A DNA stretch of 64,000 nucleotides, from NCBI GenBank assembly GCA_947460825.1, contig CANHHA010000014.1, positions 1 to 64,000 of the forward strand, given 5' to 3'. The notes beneath the pieces were generated by a model. It searched no databases. It saw nothing but the letters and a program-made list of their open reading frames with translations, and was not told where the DNA came from. Source of the DNA: Flavobacteriales bacterium (GTDB lineage Bacteria > Bacteroidota > Bacteroidia > Flavobacteriales_D > Crocinitomicaceae). Below, piece after piece: positions 8,090 to 16,310 of the stretch. Every line of letters starts with the position of its first letter. Position 1 is the first letter of the stretch. Made by a program: the position numbers and the translations under genes.

Positions 8090-11000
8090 ATGCCTAACCT
8101 AAGATTACTACCCCTACTTTTCACCTGTTGTGCGACGCTTTCGTTGTGGAGCCAAGCTACTATTCGGGTTACTGTACTTTCTGTTCAAGTTGGTATTTTT
8201 CAAGATTGCGACGGGCTATTCTTCGGTAATTCGGACTTTGTATGGGAATTCACTGGAACCGATAATACCGTTGGATACTCGAATAACAATCCCGCCCTTT
8301 TCGGGATTTTCGGCTTTAATTATGCCTACAAAAACAACGACAACGGGCCGTATACGATGAGTACACCCAACGGGAATTTCTCACCAAGTAATGGCCTTTT
8401 CTTCGATCACGATTATTTATGTCCCACCAACGTTCCAAGCACGATTAACCTGGGCTGGGAAGCCTACGAAAACGACGATATTGGCAATTATGATGTACTT
8501 GGCTTGAACGATGGTCAAACCAACCTTCAGAACGTTGTCATGCCTGTTCCTGCCGCTGCAGGTTCCTTGTTTTATACCTTCACGGCCAATTCGGTAGACC
8601 CCGGTTGCAACCAAAGCTACACCGTGAATTTGCGCGTGGACCGAATTCCCATTGTGGTGAATTACATGCAGGATAACATCTGTAATGCGAATTCTCTCGC
8701 ATTGAATACCACATACACCTTTGGTTGGTGTCCGGGAACCCTGGAGCCTAACGAACCCGCGGCAAATGATGTGCAAAACGCCGGGTCCTTATGGTCTAAA
8801 TTCATTGCGCCACCCTCTGGAAGCGTGGAAATCACCTCGGATTTAGCCGGTACGCAAATTGGCACCTATTTTCAGGTGTATCACGCTGCAGATGGAGGAA
8901 ATTGTACCCATGGTATACACGCGGTGACTGGTGCACTGATTAAAAATAAATTCGAATACCTTTCTAATGTAGACTTTTCTGATGGTGTAGATTTACTCGG
9001 AATTGACCCAGAGGCTGAAATCACCTTGAATGCGTGTGACCCAATTCCCTTGATTTCCTATCAAAAATTAATTCCTGGAGAAACCTATTATATTCAATTC
9101 ACATCCGATCAGGTAAATGACAACGGGTACTTTCAGCTCCGGGTGAATGGTTTGGGCGGAGGCGCACCCAACCTAGAAGACATTCCCTGTTTATCCACTA
9201 CCGTTCCCTATGGAACTGCCGCGATTTCTTCTGGACAAAACAGCTCAGCTACCACTACCTTGAATTTTGGATGTGCCTTTGACGGGGGAAACAACGCCGC
9301 AGAAACAGGACAAGCGCACAGCAGTGCGAATCCGAACCAATACCACGCCTATGACTATCCACATGCCGCTGTAGGAAACCCTGTAATGAATGAAAGTGTG
9401 TGGTTGAATTTTATTGCTCCGCAGCAAGGTCGCATATCCTTTGAAGCAGATTATCAAAGTGCATTATATGGAGAAAGCGCTGCCCTATTCGGTTATGACA
9501 CCTCCTTTGCGCCGGGAGTTCCTGTGGATTATTTATGCTCGAATCTCAAGTTTATAGATTCTGATGAAGGAGGAACCAATGGATTTCTTGGCGGCGACCC
9601 TAACGCTTTAATTCTTGCCCCGTGTTTAGAGCCTGGATATAAATATTTTGGAATGGTGGATCCGTCGGATGCCATTACTCCCCTAAGTTCACAATCCATA
9701 AAAACGTGGGTGCATGATCCGAGTGTGGTAGACCCAAGTCAAAACCCACCGGGGAATGATATCCTTTGCCTCACCATGCAAAACCCCTTGTATCAAGTGC
9801 CTGTAATTCCAGCGGGGGTAACACCACCATTTCAAGCAGTGGCTGGATCGAATGTGCTTGCATGTCAAGAATACTTAGCGGGTGAACCTAATGTTGATCC
9901 ATCCCCAGGGAATTGCGCAAACCAAACCGTATGGCACTATTTTGTTGCACCCGCCTCTGGAGCCGTAGAAATTAGTTTACGTGCGTATATTGGAATGAAT
10001 TTACTGCGCTTTAATATCTATGAGCTGTTAAATGGAAGCAGCTGTTATGGCGGTCTTGCTCCAGCCACCTATACCACGAATGGAACGCGCTTCGATCCGG
10101 TAATTACCCCAGTGGTTAGTGGTTCTGCCACGCAAAATGGACAACAAGTTTCCATGTGTTGTTTAGATTCCGGAACCGTCTATGCGATCCAACTCGATGG
10201 GGGATCACCGGGAGATGAAGGCCAATACATCATTGATTATGTGCATGAAATCGAGGCGGATGCAGGAGATATCGAAGTCACGGTTAGTAATAGCGAATAT
10301 AGTAATGTGTTGCTTGGTGATACGGTACTGGTTTGTTACGGAAATACACTTCAACCGAACATCCTGCTCGACGGAATTGGAAATTCTACCCAAACACTTC
10401 CCGGATGTTTATCGCCAGGTTATGTGCTTCACAGTTATCCATCGGTACCTAATCCGGTATATAATGCGGGATTTTCCTTTATAGATTCCATGCAGTCTCA
10501 GGGCAGTTTTTCGCATACAGGCAATGGTTCTGGCAGTTTCGGTAATCCAATATACAACACCGTTTATTACCTCTCCCCTGCAGGTGATTTACCAAATGCT
10601 TGGGGCAATTTCAGTTGCCAAACCACCACAGTGGCCGATGGCGTACCCGTGGTATTCCTTTCTCCACTTGCTGCCGTAAATTCATACGATAACAGCAACT
10701 GCACCTTAAGTTTCTCCGCAAACGGCGGGGTTTCTGGTTATTTGAATCAAGGGTATGAATACACGATAACCAACCCCCTTGGGACGGTTGTTCAAGCAGG
10801 AAGTATAGTACAAGGACAGCCCGTTTCCTATGTTGCGGCAATCCAAGGGGCATATACGATAACGATTCCGGATGAGCCGTGTCCATTAACCTTAAGCATC
10901 GATGCTACGGGATGTCAAAATCCATGCATTCCTGTAACTGTTCCTGTTTCGGTAACGATCTGTCAAGGCGACAGCATCGTATTGGGTGGTGCCATGCAAT

Positions 11001-11821
11001 CCCTACCTGGAACCTATGTAGACTCCTTAATTTCCATCATGGGCTGTGATTCTATTGTACTGAGTACCTTAAGTTTTCACCCGAATCCAAGTTATGGGTT
11101 CCAAAATACCACCTTGTGTCTAGGGGACGTGTTCTCGTTTAACGGGAATGAATACACTGAAAATGGTCAATATCAAGACACGATTCCAAGCATACATGGG
11201 TGCGATAGCATTGTAACTACGAGTGTTTTTGTGATTACTCCAGTCGTTGTGAACCAAGAGGTTCATTTATGTTCAGGTAGTTCGTATACCTTTAATGGGA
11301 ACACCTATACGCAAGAAGGGGTTTATTTTGACACCACTACGACTGTGAATGGGTGTGATTCGATCAATGTGTTGAGTTTATTTTTGAATGCCGCCTACGA
11401 AACGAGTATTTACGATACCGTTTGTTTGGGCTCGCCTTATTTCTTTGGGATTGACACCTTGAGTAGTTCCGGGACCTATGTATTGCCTTTAGTAGCGGAT
11501 AACGGGTGTGATTCTACGGTGACCCTAGATTTGTATCTGTTGGATTGTTCGATGTTAACCATTTTTGCACCGAATTCCTTTACACCGGATGCCGATGGTA
11601 CGAACGACAGCTGGTATCCGATCTTACAGAATGTGAAATCGTACAGCTTCGAAATTTATAACCGATGGGGAGAGCGCATTTTTACCTCAACCGGTGATCC
11701 GTGGGATGGAACCTATAACGGAAATAAATGCCAAATGGGTGTTTACACCTATATTATTGATTGGATAGACAATGATAATATTGGTCATCGGGTAACGGGA
11801 AGCATAACCTTGGTACTTTAG
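8090..11821 (+). CDS. Large secreted multidomain protein, T9SS type B sorting domain
   Basis: 1243 residues with a signal peptide ending near LWSQA. Three modules resembling pre-peptidase C-terminal domains each carry a W-x-x-F-x-A-P-x-x-G core (SLWSKFIAP ~235, SVWLNFIAP ~445, TVWHYFVAP ~625). Residues ~955-1150 hold four ~48-residue repeats, each starting with a Cys-containing strand and ending in GCDS. The last ~85 residues (FAPNSFTPDADGTNDSW, then YNRWGERIF and GVYTYII) are the gliding-motility-associated C-terminal domain, the type B signal for T9SS export. It is an adhesin or surface-layer candidate. It lies 16 bases after pdhC but is functionally unrelated. Confidence 0.9.
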   Translation: MPNLRLLPLLFTCCATLSLWSQATIRVTVLSVQVGIFQDCDGLFFGNSDFVWEFTGTDNTVGYSNNNPALFGIFGFNYAYKNNDNGPYTMSTPNGNFSPSNGLFFDHDYLCPTNVPSTINLGWEAYENDDIGNYDVLGLNDGQTNLQNVVMPVPAAAGSLFYTFTANSVDPGCNQSYTVNLRVDRIPIVVNYMQDNICNANSLALNTTYTFGWCPGTLEPNEPAANDVQNAGSLWSKFIAPPSGSVEITSDLAGTQIGTYFQVYHAADGGNCTHGIHAVTGALIKNKFEYLSNVDFSDGVDLLGIDPEAEITLNACDPIPLISYQKLIPGETYYIQFTSDQVNDNGYFQLRVNGLGGGAPNLEDIPCLSTTVPYGTAAISSGQNSSATTTLNFGCAFDGGNNAAETGQAHSSANPNQYHAYDYPHAAVGNPVMNESVWLNFIAPQQGRISFEADYQSALYGESAALFGYDTSFAPGVPVDYLCSNLKFIDSDEGGTNGFLGGDPNALILAPCLEPGYKYFGMVDPSDAITPLSSQSIKTWVHDPSVVDPSQNPPGNDILCLTMQNPLYQVPVIPAGVTPPFQAVAGSNVLACQEYLAGEPNVDPSPGNCANQTVWHYFVAPASGAVEISLRAYIGMNLLRFNIYELLNGSSCYGGLAPATYTTNGTRFDPVITPVVSGSATQNGQQVSMCCLDSGTVYAIQLDGGSPGDEGQYIIDYVHEIEADAGDIEVTVSNSEYSNVLLGDTVLVCYGNTLQPNILLDGIGNSTQTLPGCLSPGYVLHSYPSVPNPVYNAGFSFIDSMQSQGSFSHTGNGSGSFGNPIYNTVYYLSPAGDLPNAWGNFSCQTTTVADGVPVVFLSPLAAVNSYDNSNCTLSFSANGGVSGYLNQGYEYTITNPLGTVVQAGSIVQGQPVSYVAAIQGAYTITIPDEPCPLTLSIDATGCQNPCIPVTVPVSVTICQGDSIVLGGAMQSLPGTYVDSLISIMGCDSIVLSTLSFHPNPSYGFQNTTLCLGDVFSFNGNEYTENGQYQDTIPSIHGCDSIVTTSVFVITPVVVNQEVHLCSGSSYTFNGNTYTQEGVYFDTTTTVNGCDSINVLSLFLNAAYETSIYDTVCLGSPYFFGIDTLSSSGTYVLPLVADNGCDSTVTLDLYLLDCSMLTIFAPNSFTPDADGTNDSWYPILQNVKSYSFEIYNRWGERIFTSTGDPWDGTYNGNKCQMGVYTYIIDWIDNDNIGHRVTGSITLVL

Positions 11822-11823
11822 CC

Positions 11824-11970
11824 TCGACAAGCTCGGCTACCCAATCGACAAGCTCGGCTACCCAATCGACAAGCTCGGCTACCCAATCGACAAGCTCGGC
11901 TACCCAATCGACAAGCTCGGCTACCCAATCGACAAGCTCGGCTACCCAATCGGCAGGCTTGGCTACTTGA
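11824..11970. repeat. 21-bp tandem repeat array, 7 units
   Basis: Six identical 21-bp units starting tcgacaagctcgg (11824-11949) are followed by one degenerate unit (11950-11970). The array begins just after the stop codon of the preceding T9SS cargo gene. The core resembles the 'cgacaagctc' palindrome-like repeats scattered through many Bacteroidota genomes. There are no unique spacers, so it is not a CRISPR. A reverse-strand frame running through it is an artefact of the 21-bp period. Confidence 0.95.
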
Positions 11971-11995
11971 TCGACTAATTAGAAAGCTTCTTTTC

Positions 11996-12026
11996 AAATT
12001 CAAGCTATAGCATTCCATACAATACG
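11996..12026 (+). repeat. 31-bp dispersed direct repeat, copy 1
   Basis: The segment with core ttcaagctatagcattc is found again at 15348-15378 in the same orientation, with one mismatch in 31 bases. The two copies bracket the 12.0-15.3 kb accessory block. The core contains the palindrome GCTATAGC. Confidence 0.85.
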
Positions 12027-12041
12027 TTCAATTTCATTGCG

Positions 12042-12056
12042 TTAGGGAGACCCTAA
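12042..12056. other. Small hairpin upstream of the ORF6N gene
   Basis: TTAGGG-aga-CCCTAA forms a 6-bp stem with a 3-nt loop 13 bases before the ORF6N start. It could be a leader structure or a remnant of a terminator for upstream transcription; it lacks a T-run. Confidence 0.4.
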
Positions 12057-12068
12057 AAGTAATCCCCT

Positions 12069-12623
12069 ATGGAATTAGAAATCATTAAAAACAGCATCCA
12101 CGAAATACGAGGCCTTAAAGTAATTCTTGATTTTGAATTAGCGAAAATGTATCAAGTTGAAACAAAACGATTAAAAGAATCCGTAAGAAGAAATTCACGT
12201 CGTTTCCCCGTAGATTTCATGTTTGAACTGACGCAAGAAGAGTGGACCAACTTGAGGTCGCAAATTGCGACCTCAAGTTGGGGAGGCAAGCGTTATCCTC
12301 CATTTGCTTTTACCGAACAAGGTATTGCAATGTTATCGAGCGTTTTGAATTCAGAGGTTGCGATTGATGTTAACATCTCCATCATGCGCGCTTTCGTGAT
12401 GATGCGGCAATGGGCCATGAACCATCAAGAATTGAGTGAAAAACTCACCGCGCTAGAACAGCAATACGGTCAAAAATTCAAAGATATCGAATGCTGACGA
12501 TAAATGTCAGCACCTTGAAAGGCATCGCCTCGTCAAGGCTACTGACTTAATTATTTGATAAAAAAACTCCATCAAAAATCAATACAACAAGCCGCACGGA
12601 AGGAAATTGGTTTTAAAAAATAA
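12069..12623 (+). pseudogene. ORF6N-domain protein, interrupted by a small hairpin-rich insertion
   Basis: The intact part (12069-12497, 142 codons) is a typical ORF6N domain, a DNA-binding domain of phage and accessory proteins: it begins with IHEIRGLKVILDFELA and contains RFPVDFMFELT and FAFTEQGIAMLS. It stops right after KFKDIEC. The expected family tail (LNYLIKKLHQ to RKEIGFKK) is present in the same frame at 12546-12623. The intervening 54 bases (12492-12545) contain three in-frame stops and two hairpins, TGCTGAC/GTCAGCA and CCTTGA/TCAAGG. The simplest reading is an in-frame insertion of a mini-palindromic element into a once ~170-residue gene. The truncated protein keeps the whole ORF6N domain and may still be made. 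Confidence 0.8.
12492..12545. mobile_element. Candidate ~51-54 bp palindromic insertion (REP-like)
   Basis: Two adjacent perfect hairpins (TGCTGAC-gataaat-GTCAGCA, then CCTTGA...TCAAGG) interrupt the ORF6N gene without changing its frame. No transposase is nearby, so if mobile it would be non-autonomous. The borders are estimated to within a codon from the expected protein. Confidence 0.5.
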
Positions 12624-12708
12624 CCGAGAACTCCTAAATCAATTCAAAAATTACTGGGGTCTTCAAATTCACGAACCACTGACCGCGAAAGGGCAACGTT
12701 AGTATTTA

Positions 12709-13236
12709 TTAATTACCCTTTACACGATAAACCAATACTACCAAGTTATCTCGCATCATTTCTTGTGCATTATTTAAAAGCTCACTGAATTTTCTTTTAT
12801 TACCCTTTGACAACTTTGGCGTTGATTCAATTGTTTCTTTTAGAAAAGACACATATTTTTCTTTCCATTCATCATTTTCGCTTTGACACTCCCAAATCAA
12901 GTCGTACGCAAAGCCCTCTGAAATTTCCGCTTCACCAATTTCACCGCTTTCATATTCTCGTTTAAGGTCTTCGTCGTTGCTTAATAAATCTTGTTTTCCT
13001 TTGTAAGAAAGCTCTTCTAAATCCTTATACATTAGATCTAGTTCGTCTCCTCCTATTTCTTTTTCAAAAAGATCGAATAATTCCTCATTCCAAGGATCCA
13101 TGTCAATAAAATCGTATATGTCTTTAACTATACCCCCATTGTATTGAGGGAAATAAGTCAATTCTTCAATGATTATCTGTTGGTTTTTGTCAAGTTCAAT
13201 ATCATACTGAATGCCAAAAGTTGTGAATTTATTCAT
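12709..13236 (-). CDS. Acidic hypothetical protein
   Basis: 175 residues, acidic, no signal peptide or membrane helix, so cytoplasmic. It starts with a short strand-rich part (TFGIQYDIELDKNQQ) and continues as mostly helix with many Glu, Asp and Lys. I do not recognise a family. It lies antisense to its neighbours in the accessory block. The 9-mer AACGTTAGT occurs beyond its 3' end (12695) and again past its 5' side (13523), the latter inside an imperfect palindrome, which hints at a cassette-like unit. Confidence 0.65.
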   Translation of the reverse strand: MNKFTTFGIQYDIELDKNQQIIIEELTYFPQYNGGIVKDIYDFIDMDPWNEELFDLFEKEIGGDELDLMYKDLEELSYKGKQDLLSNDEDLKREYESGEIGEAEISEGFAYDLIWECQSENDEWKEKYVSFLKETIESTPKLSKGNKRKFSELLNNAQEMMRDNLVVLVYRVKGN

Positions 13237-13620
13237 CGTGTTCTGTTTATTAAAATAAAAACCTTAATTCCTGATAAAGCTTCCGCGAATCTGTTTCTTT
13301 GTTCCTCGCAAATAAGCAAAAGTAACTTCTATCAGAATTTTTTCATCTTTTTAAGAGCAAAATTAATCAAGTAAAAGGACAAAGCTGTTGAAAGAATGGT
13401 TTCAACAGTAGTAAAAGAACAAGTAATAGAAAATAAGCCGGCCGCATAAAAACACCTTAGCGATCAGTCCGCTTTTTATTATATTTGAATTAATTGTTAG
13501 CGGGGCGAACGCTAAGCCGTGAAACGTTAGTGCTCAATGTAAAAGAAGACAACAAAACATTAAAATTGAAAGGTGACGCCCGAAACCCAGTTAAACAGTA
13601 AAGGGAATAAAATATAAAAG
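13237..13620. other. Gene-free stretch with an imperfect palindrome
   Basis: No supported gene. It contains the imperfect palindrome at 13444-13533, which carries one of the AACGTTAGT motifs; the rest is AT-rich without clear structure. Confidence 0.6.
13444..13533. repeat. Imperfect long palindrome, attC-like
   Basis: The left arm (GCATAA, CAC, CTTAGCG, GTCCGC) pairs with a right arm (GCGGGGC, CGCTAAG, GTG, GTTAGTGC) with bulges, around an AT-rich loop of ~25 bases. Imperfect pairing and a terminal GTTAG recall integron attC sites, but the outer arm is a poor match to the consensus and no integrase is seen. It could instead be a REP-type structure. Confidence 0.35.
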
Positions 13621-14328
13621 ATGAAAAAAGAACATTTAATTTTAAGTGTAGTTTTAATGACTGCGATTATAGTGTCATCCTGCGGCAGGAGTGTTTCAAA
13701 TGAGAAAACATCGTCAAAAGAAAAAGCACCTTCCAACGAAGTCACAGTGGTCGAAGAAGTAACAGCGATCGAAGAATTAACCATCGGGTCACAAATTTGG
13801 ATTACTCAAAATCTCAACGTGGTCAAATTCCGCAATGGAGACTCAATACCTCAAGCAAAAACGAATGAAGAATGGAAAACAGCAGAAAAAAACAAACAGC
13901 CTGCTTGGTGTTATTATGATAACAATCAAAAAAATGGAGAGAAATACGGAAAATTATACAATTGGTATGCTGTAAACGACGCTCGTAACATGGCGCCAAA
14001 AGGTTGGCATATACCAAGCGATGCGGAATGGACTATATTGGAAAAACAGCTTAATAAGAAAATTAAAGATACGAATCATATAAAAACCAATGCCAGCAAA
14101 CACAACGTTAATAACTTATTCGGTGAGTTAAGTGGATACCGGACCAGCAATGGGAAGTTCTGGAGACTAGGGTTATGTGGTGGTTGGTGGAGTTCAACCG
14201 AGCGTAATGGAAGATACGCACTAGGTCGGAATTCGAATGGCAATAGGAATAAACTTGGAGGTCTAAACGAGGACATATAATACGGTAGTAAGGGGGTTGG
14301 ATTGTCAGTTCGCTGTGTAAAGGACTGA
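13621..14328 (+). pseudogene. FISUMP-domain lipoprotein with premature stop
   Basis: The readable part (13621-14280, 219 residues) begins with a lipoprotein signal (IVSSC near residue 21), then a Ser/Glu/Lys linker, then a FISUMP domain (Fibrobacter succinogenes major paralogous domain), seen in GSQIWITQNLNV, LYNWYAV, APKGWHIPSDAEW and GGWWSSTE. The family normally ends in ..GFSVRCVKD. Here a TAA at 14278 comes first, and the same frame continues YGSKGVGLSVRCVKD to a TGA at 14326. A single substitution producing the TAA would explain this. The region just before the stop is unusually Asn/Gly/Arg-rich. Whether the shortened protein works is unknown. A second FISUMP lipoprotein lies at 59.6-60.3 kb. 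Confidence 0.75.
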
Positions 14329-14405
14329 GTAATGGATAAATAACTCTATGCCGGGACTCATAGAATTTGCACAACATGACAGAGTAAGTTAAGTAAAAGT
14401 ATTAT

Positions 14406-15137
14406 ATGATTAGAACGATATTTACAATATTTCTAGGCGTTGGATCAGCTGTGATTATAATTATGGCGGTTATTAGTTTCTCTAAACATCGTGAATTAAC
14501 TGATGATGAGTTTAATGTAGAAGAGTTTTTTGAAGGATCAATGGAAACAACTCCTTCTGAACAAGAGGAGGAAGAAACCAAAAAGAAAATTCCGTCTAAA
14601 AAAAAGTACCATTCACCTCACGTGGTTGATTATTTCAATGAAATCACGTTAGGTTCTGAGTTTGGTTATTCTCGAAAAAATCCTTACAAATGGACGACAG
14701 ATGTAAAGATTTTTATTGAAGGAAGAAAGCCACAGCATTTGTTAATAGAGTTAGACGATGTGGTAAGTGAATTAAATACAATTATCCAACCAATTGATAT
14801 TAAGATAGTTTCAAAACGCAGTGAAGCTAACCTATTCTTATTCTTGGGTTCAAGATTCCAGTTCCTATCAGCACATTCAGAGATCACAGATTTACCCGAT
14901 TGTTTAGGTTTCTTTTTAACAAACCATAATGAGGGAACGGCATTTGTTGATTTGGTTAGAACGGCCGGACAAATCGATTTCCAAAGACACATCTTACGTG
15001 AAGAAGTTACGCAGTCGTTAGGATTTTTTAATGATTCTGAAACGTATAAGAATAGTATATTTTACGATAAATACAGTACTGTGACAGAGTATTCAAAAAT
15101 TGACAGAGAAATCATTGACATGCTATATAACGAATAG
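14406..15137 (+). CDS. DUF2927-like membrane-anchored protein
   Basis: 243 residues. One N-terminal membrane helix (residues ~3-23) is followed by an acidic linker rich in Glu and Thr, then a globular domain placed outside the cytoplasm. The second half contains HILREEVTQSLGFFND and ends SIFYDKYSTVTEY..IDMLYN, the conserved pattern of DUF2927, a family sometimes listed as metalloprotease-like on weak grounds. It follows the broken FISUMP gene by 77 bases in the accessory block. Function unknown. Confidence 0.65.
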   Translation: MIRTIFTIFLGVGSAVIIIMAVISFSKHRELTDDEFNVEEFFEGSMETTPSEQEEEETKKKIPSKKKYHSPHVVDYFNEITLGSEFGYSRKNPYKWTTDVKIFIEGRKPQHLLIELDDVVSELNTIIQPIDIKIVSKRSEANLFLFLGSRFQFLSAHSEITDLPDCLGFFLTNHNEGTAFVDLVRTAGQIDFQRHILREEVTQSLGFFNDSETYKNSIFYDKYSTVTEYSKIDREIIDMLYNE

Positions 15138-15347
15138 AACATATAAGAACACATCAGAAGGCTAAACCATAAGGACACTATTTTATTATTTTTGTATTGA
15201 TTATTGCGATAGAAAATATTAAGATAATACACAACCTTTAAATAATTTTAAGCCATGGGATGGGCAATCGGATCTGGTATTCAAATTAGAATTTCTGGAA
15301 AGATCTTGCAGGAAACACCAACAAATACATACGAGTTACTTTTTTTG

Positions 15348-15378
15348 AAATTCAAGCTATAGCATTCTATACAATACG
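15348..15378 (+). repeat. 31-bp dispersed direct repeat, copy 2
   Basis: Same orientation and 30 of 31 identical bases with 11996-12026. It lies at the right edge of the accessory block. Confidence 0.85.
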
Positions 15379-15418
15379 GGCCAAATCTTGGAAAACCTTT
15401 TAATCGAAAACTCCATGT

Positions 15419-15448
15419 TAAAAAAAAAATCCCTCCACAAAGGAGGGA
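15419..15448 (-). terminator. Rho-independent terminator
   Basis: Read on the minus strand, TCCCTCC-tttgt-GGAGGGA is a perfect 7-bp stem followed by a run of about ten T. It ends transcription of the gene at 15478-15830. Confidence 0.85.
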
Positions 15449-15477
15449 ATTCACATAACACAATCTTATTGAATATC

Positions 15478-15830
15478 TTACTTTTCCTTTTTGTGTAACA
15501 AAAACTTATACGTCAATTCACCGTTATTGTTGATCAAGTAATTACTAACATACTCCCAACCATTGGCATCCATGAAGTTCAATGCATCAATCATGCTGTT
15601 AAACGCTGCATTCTTCCCTTCAGTATTTTTAATGGCTTGCTGCTTCCAAGAGAAATCTTGTCCGTAATCCACAAAGACTTTTATTTTAGTTAGGCTAAGT
15701 AATTTCGCTTGACCTACCAATTCAACATACTTAATGTCTAAATCATTGATATTGGTACCATCTACCACTACTTGTGCACCAGCTCAAAGGACATCAATCC
15801 AAACGCCAATACGGCGATCATTTTTTTCAT
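15478..15830 (-). pseudogene. Small exported protein with a frameshift after the signal peptide
   Basis: From the ATG at 15830 the frame encodes a clear signal peptide (MKKMIAVLAFGLMSF) but runs into a TAG a few codons later. Another frame picks up AGAQVVVDGTNINDLD and continues 96+ codons to the stop at 15478. A one-base loss near 15784-15788 (for example GGA read as GA) restores one ~117-residue exported protein. The mature part ends FMDANGWEYVSNYL and YKFLLHKKEK, a pattern I associate with small exported proteins of unknown function in Flavobacteriia. The terminator directly downstream suggests a once functional unit. A sequencing error cannot be excluded. Confidence 0.75.
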
Positions 15831-15966
15831 TATTAAAATTTTAAAGTTCGAGGTGAAGTTAGAAGTATATTTCTTCAAGCTTCCTAAACACAGATGATTA
15901 TTGACAATTATTTAATAGTTATTTTTCTCTACACGAATCCCAACAAAAATATTGTCAAAACGTATT

Positions 15967-16132
15967 TTATTTCAAAAAATCAACCAGCTCATTTTCATCA
16001 TCAACAGAAATTATAAATGGCTCGGAATTTCCAGATATAATCAAAACTAATTTTTTTTGAACTTTTCGCCATTATCTTTACATCACCACAGCCTTCTAAA
16101 TGATAATAACCGTAAAATCCCAAAAGACCACC
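15967..16132 (-). pseudogene. C-terminal fragment of a PH-like membrane protein (paralogue of 18763-19221)
   Basis: Bases 15988-16132 match 18775-18918 at roughly 90% in the same orientation. On the minus strand the fragment reads GGLLGFYGYYHLEG..GDVKIMAKSS, then shifts frame by one base in an A-run; the other frame ends DDENELVDFLK. The tail differs from the intact gene (DDENERLF), so it is probably a decayed paralogue rather than a fresh copy. The N-terminal two thirds are missing. Confidence 0.8.
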
Positions 16133-16289
16133 TGCTCATTCGTCAACTTCTCCTAGATTGCTTCCATAGCAAGCTTCACCTAAAACTTGTTGGCAACTTC
16201 TTTCTAAGGTATTTCTTGACGGGTATTAAAAAATCATTATATGTACTTACATTTCTATCCTTAGGCTATGGAGCAATAGAGTTTTTTAG

Positions 16290-16297
16290 TAAATTTG
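16290..16297 (+). promoter_or_regulatory. -7 promoter box (TAAATTTG)
   Basis: TAAATTTG fits TAnnTTTG and lies 13 bases before the TTG at 16311, the first possible start of the downstream T9SS cargo. Confidence 0.45.
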
Positions 16298-16310
16298 AAA
16301 TATATAAGAA

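Larger units (their letters stand above)
15138..15477. other. Intergenic stretch with a short remnant frame and a repeat
   Basis: No convincing gene. A 35-codon frame starts at 15255 (MGWAIGSGIQIRIS) and ends inside the 31-bp dispersed repeat, so it may be the 5' stub of a gene cut at that repeat. The terminator of the reverse gene lies at 15419-15448. Confidence 0.4.
15831..16310. other. Gene-free stretch holding a pseudogene fragment
   Basis: Apart from the reverse-strand fragment at 15967-16132 and a -7 box at 16290, I see no gene. The forward frame at 16057-16326 only crosses the fragment and has no recognisable content. Confidence 0.6.

Noticed and set aside
11824-11970. CRISPR array
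   Set aside because: Units follow each other without unique spacers, and no cas gene is present.
11818-12018. Reverse-strand frame of repeated ACRLGSR units
   Set aside because: Produced by the 21-bp tandem repeat having a period divisible by three; no start context or homology.
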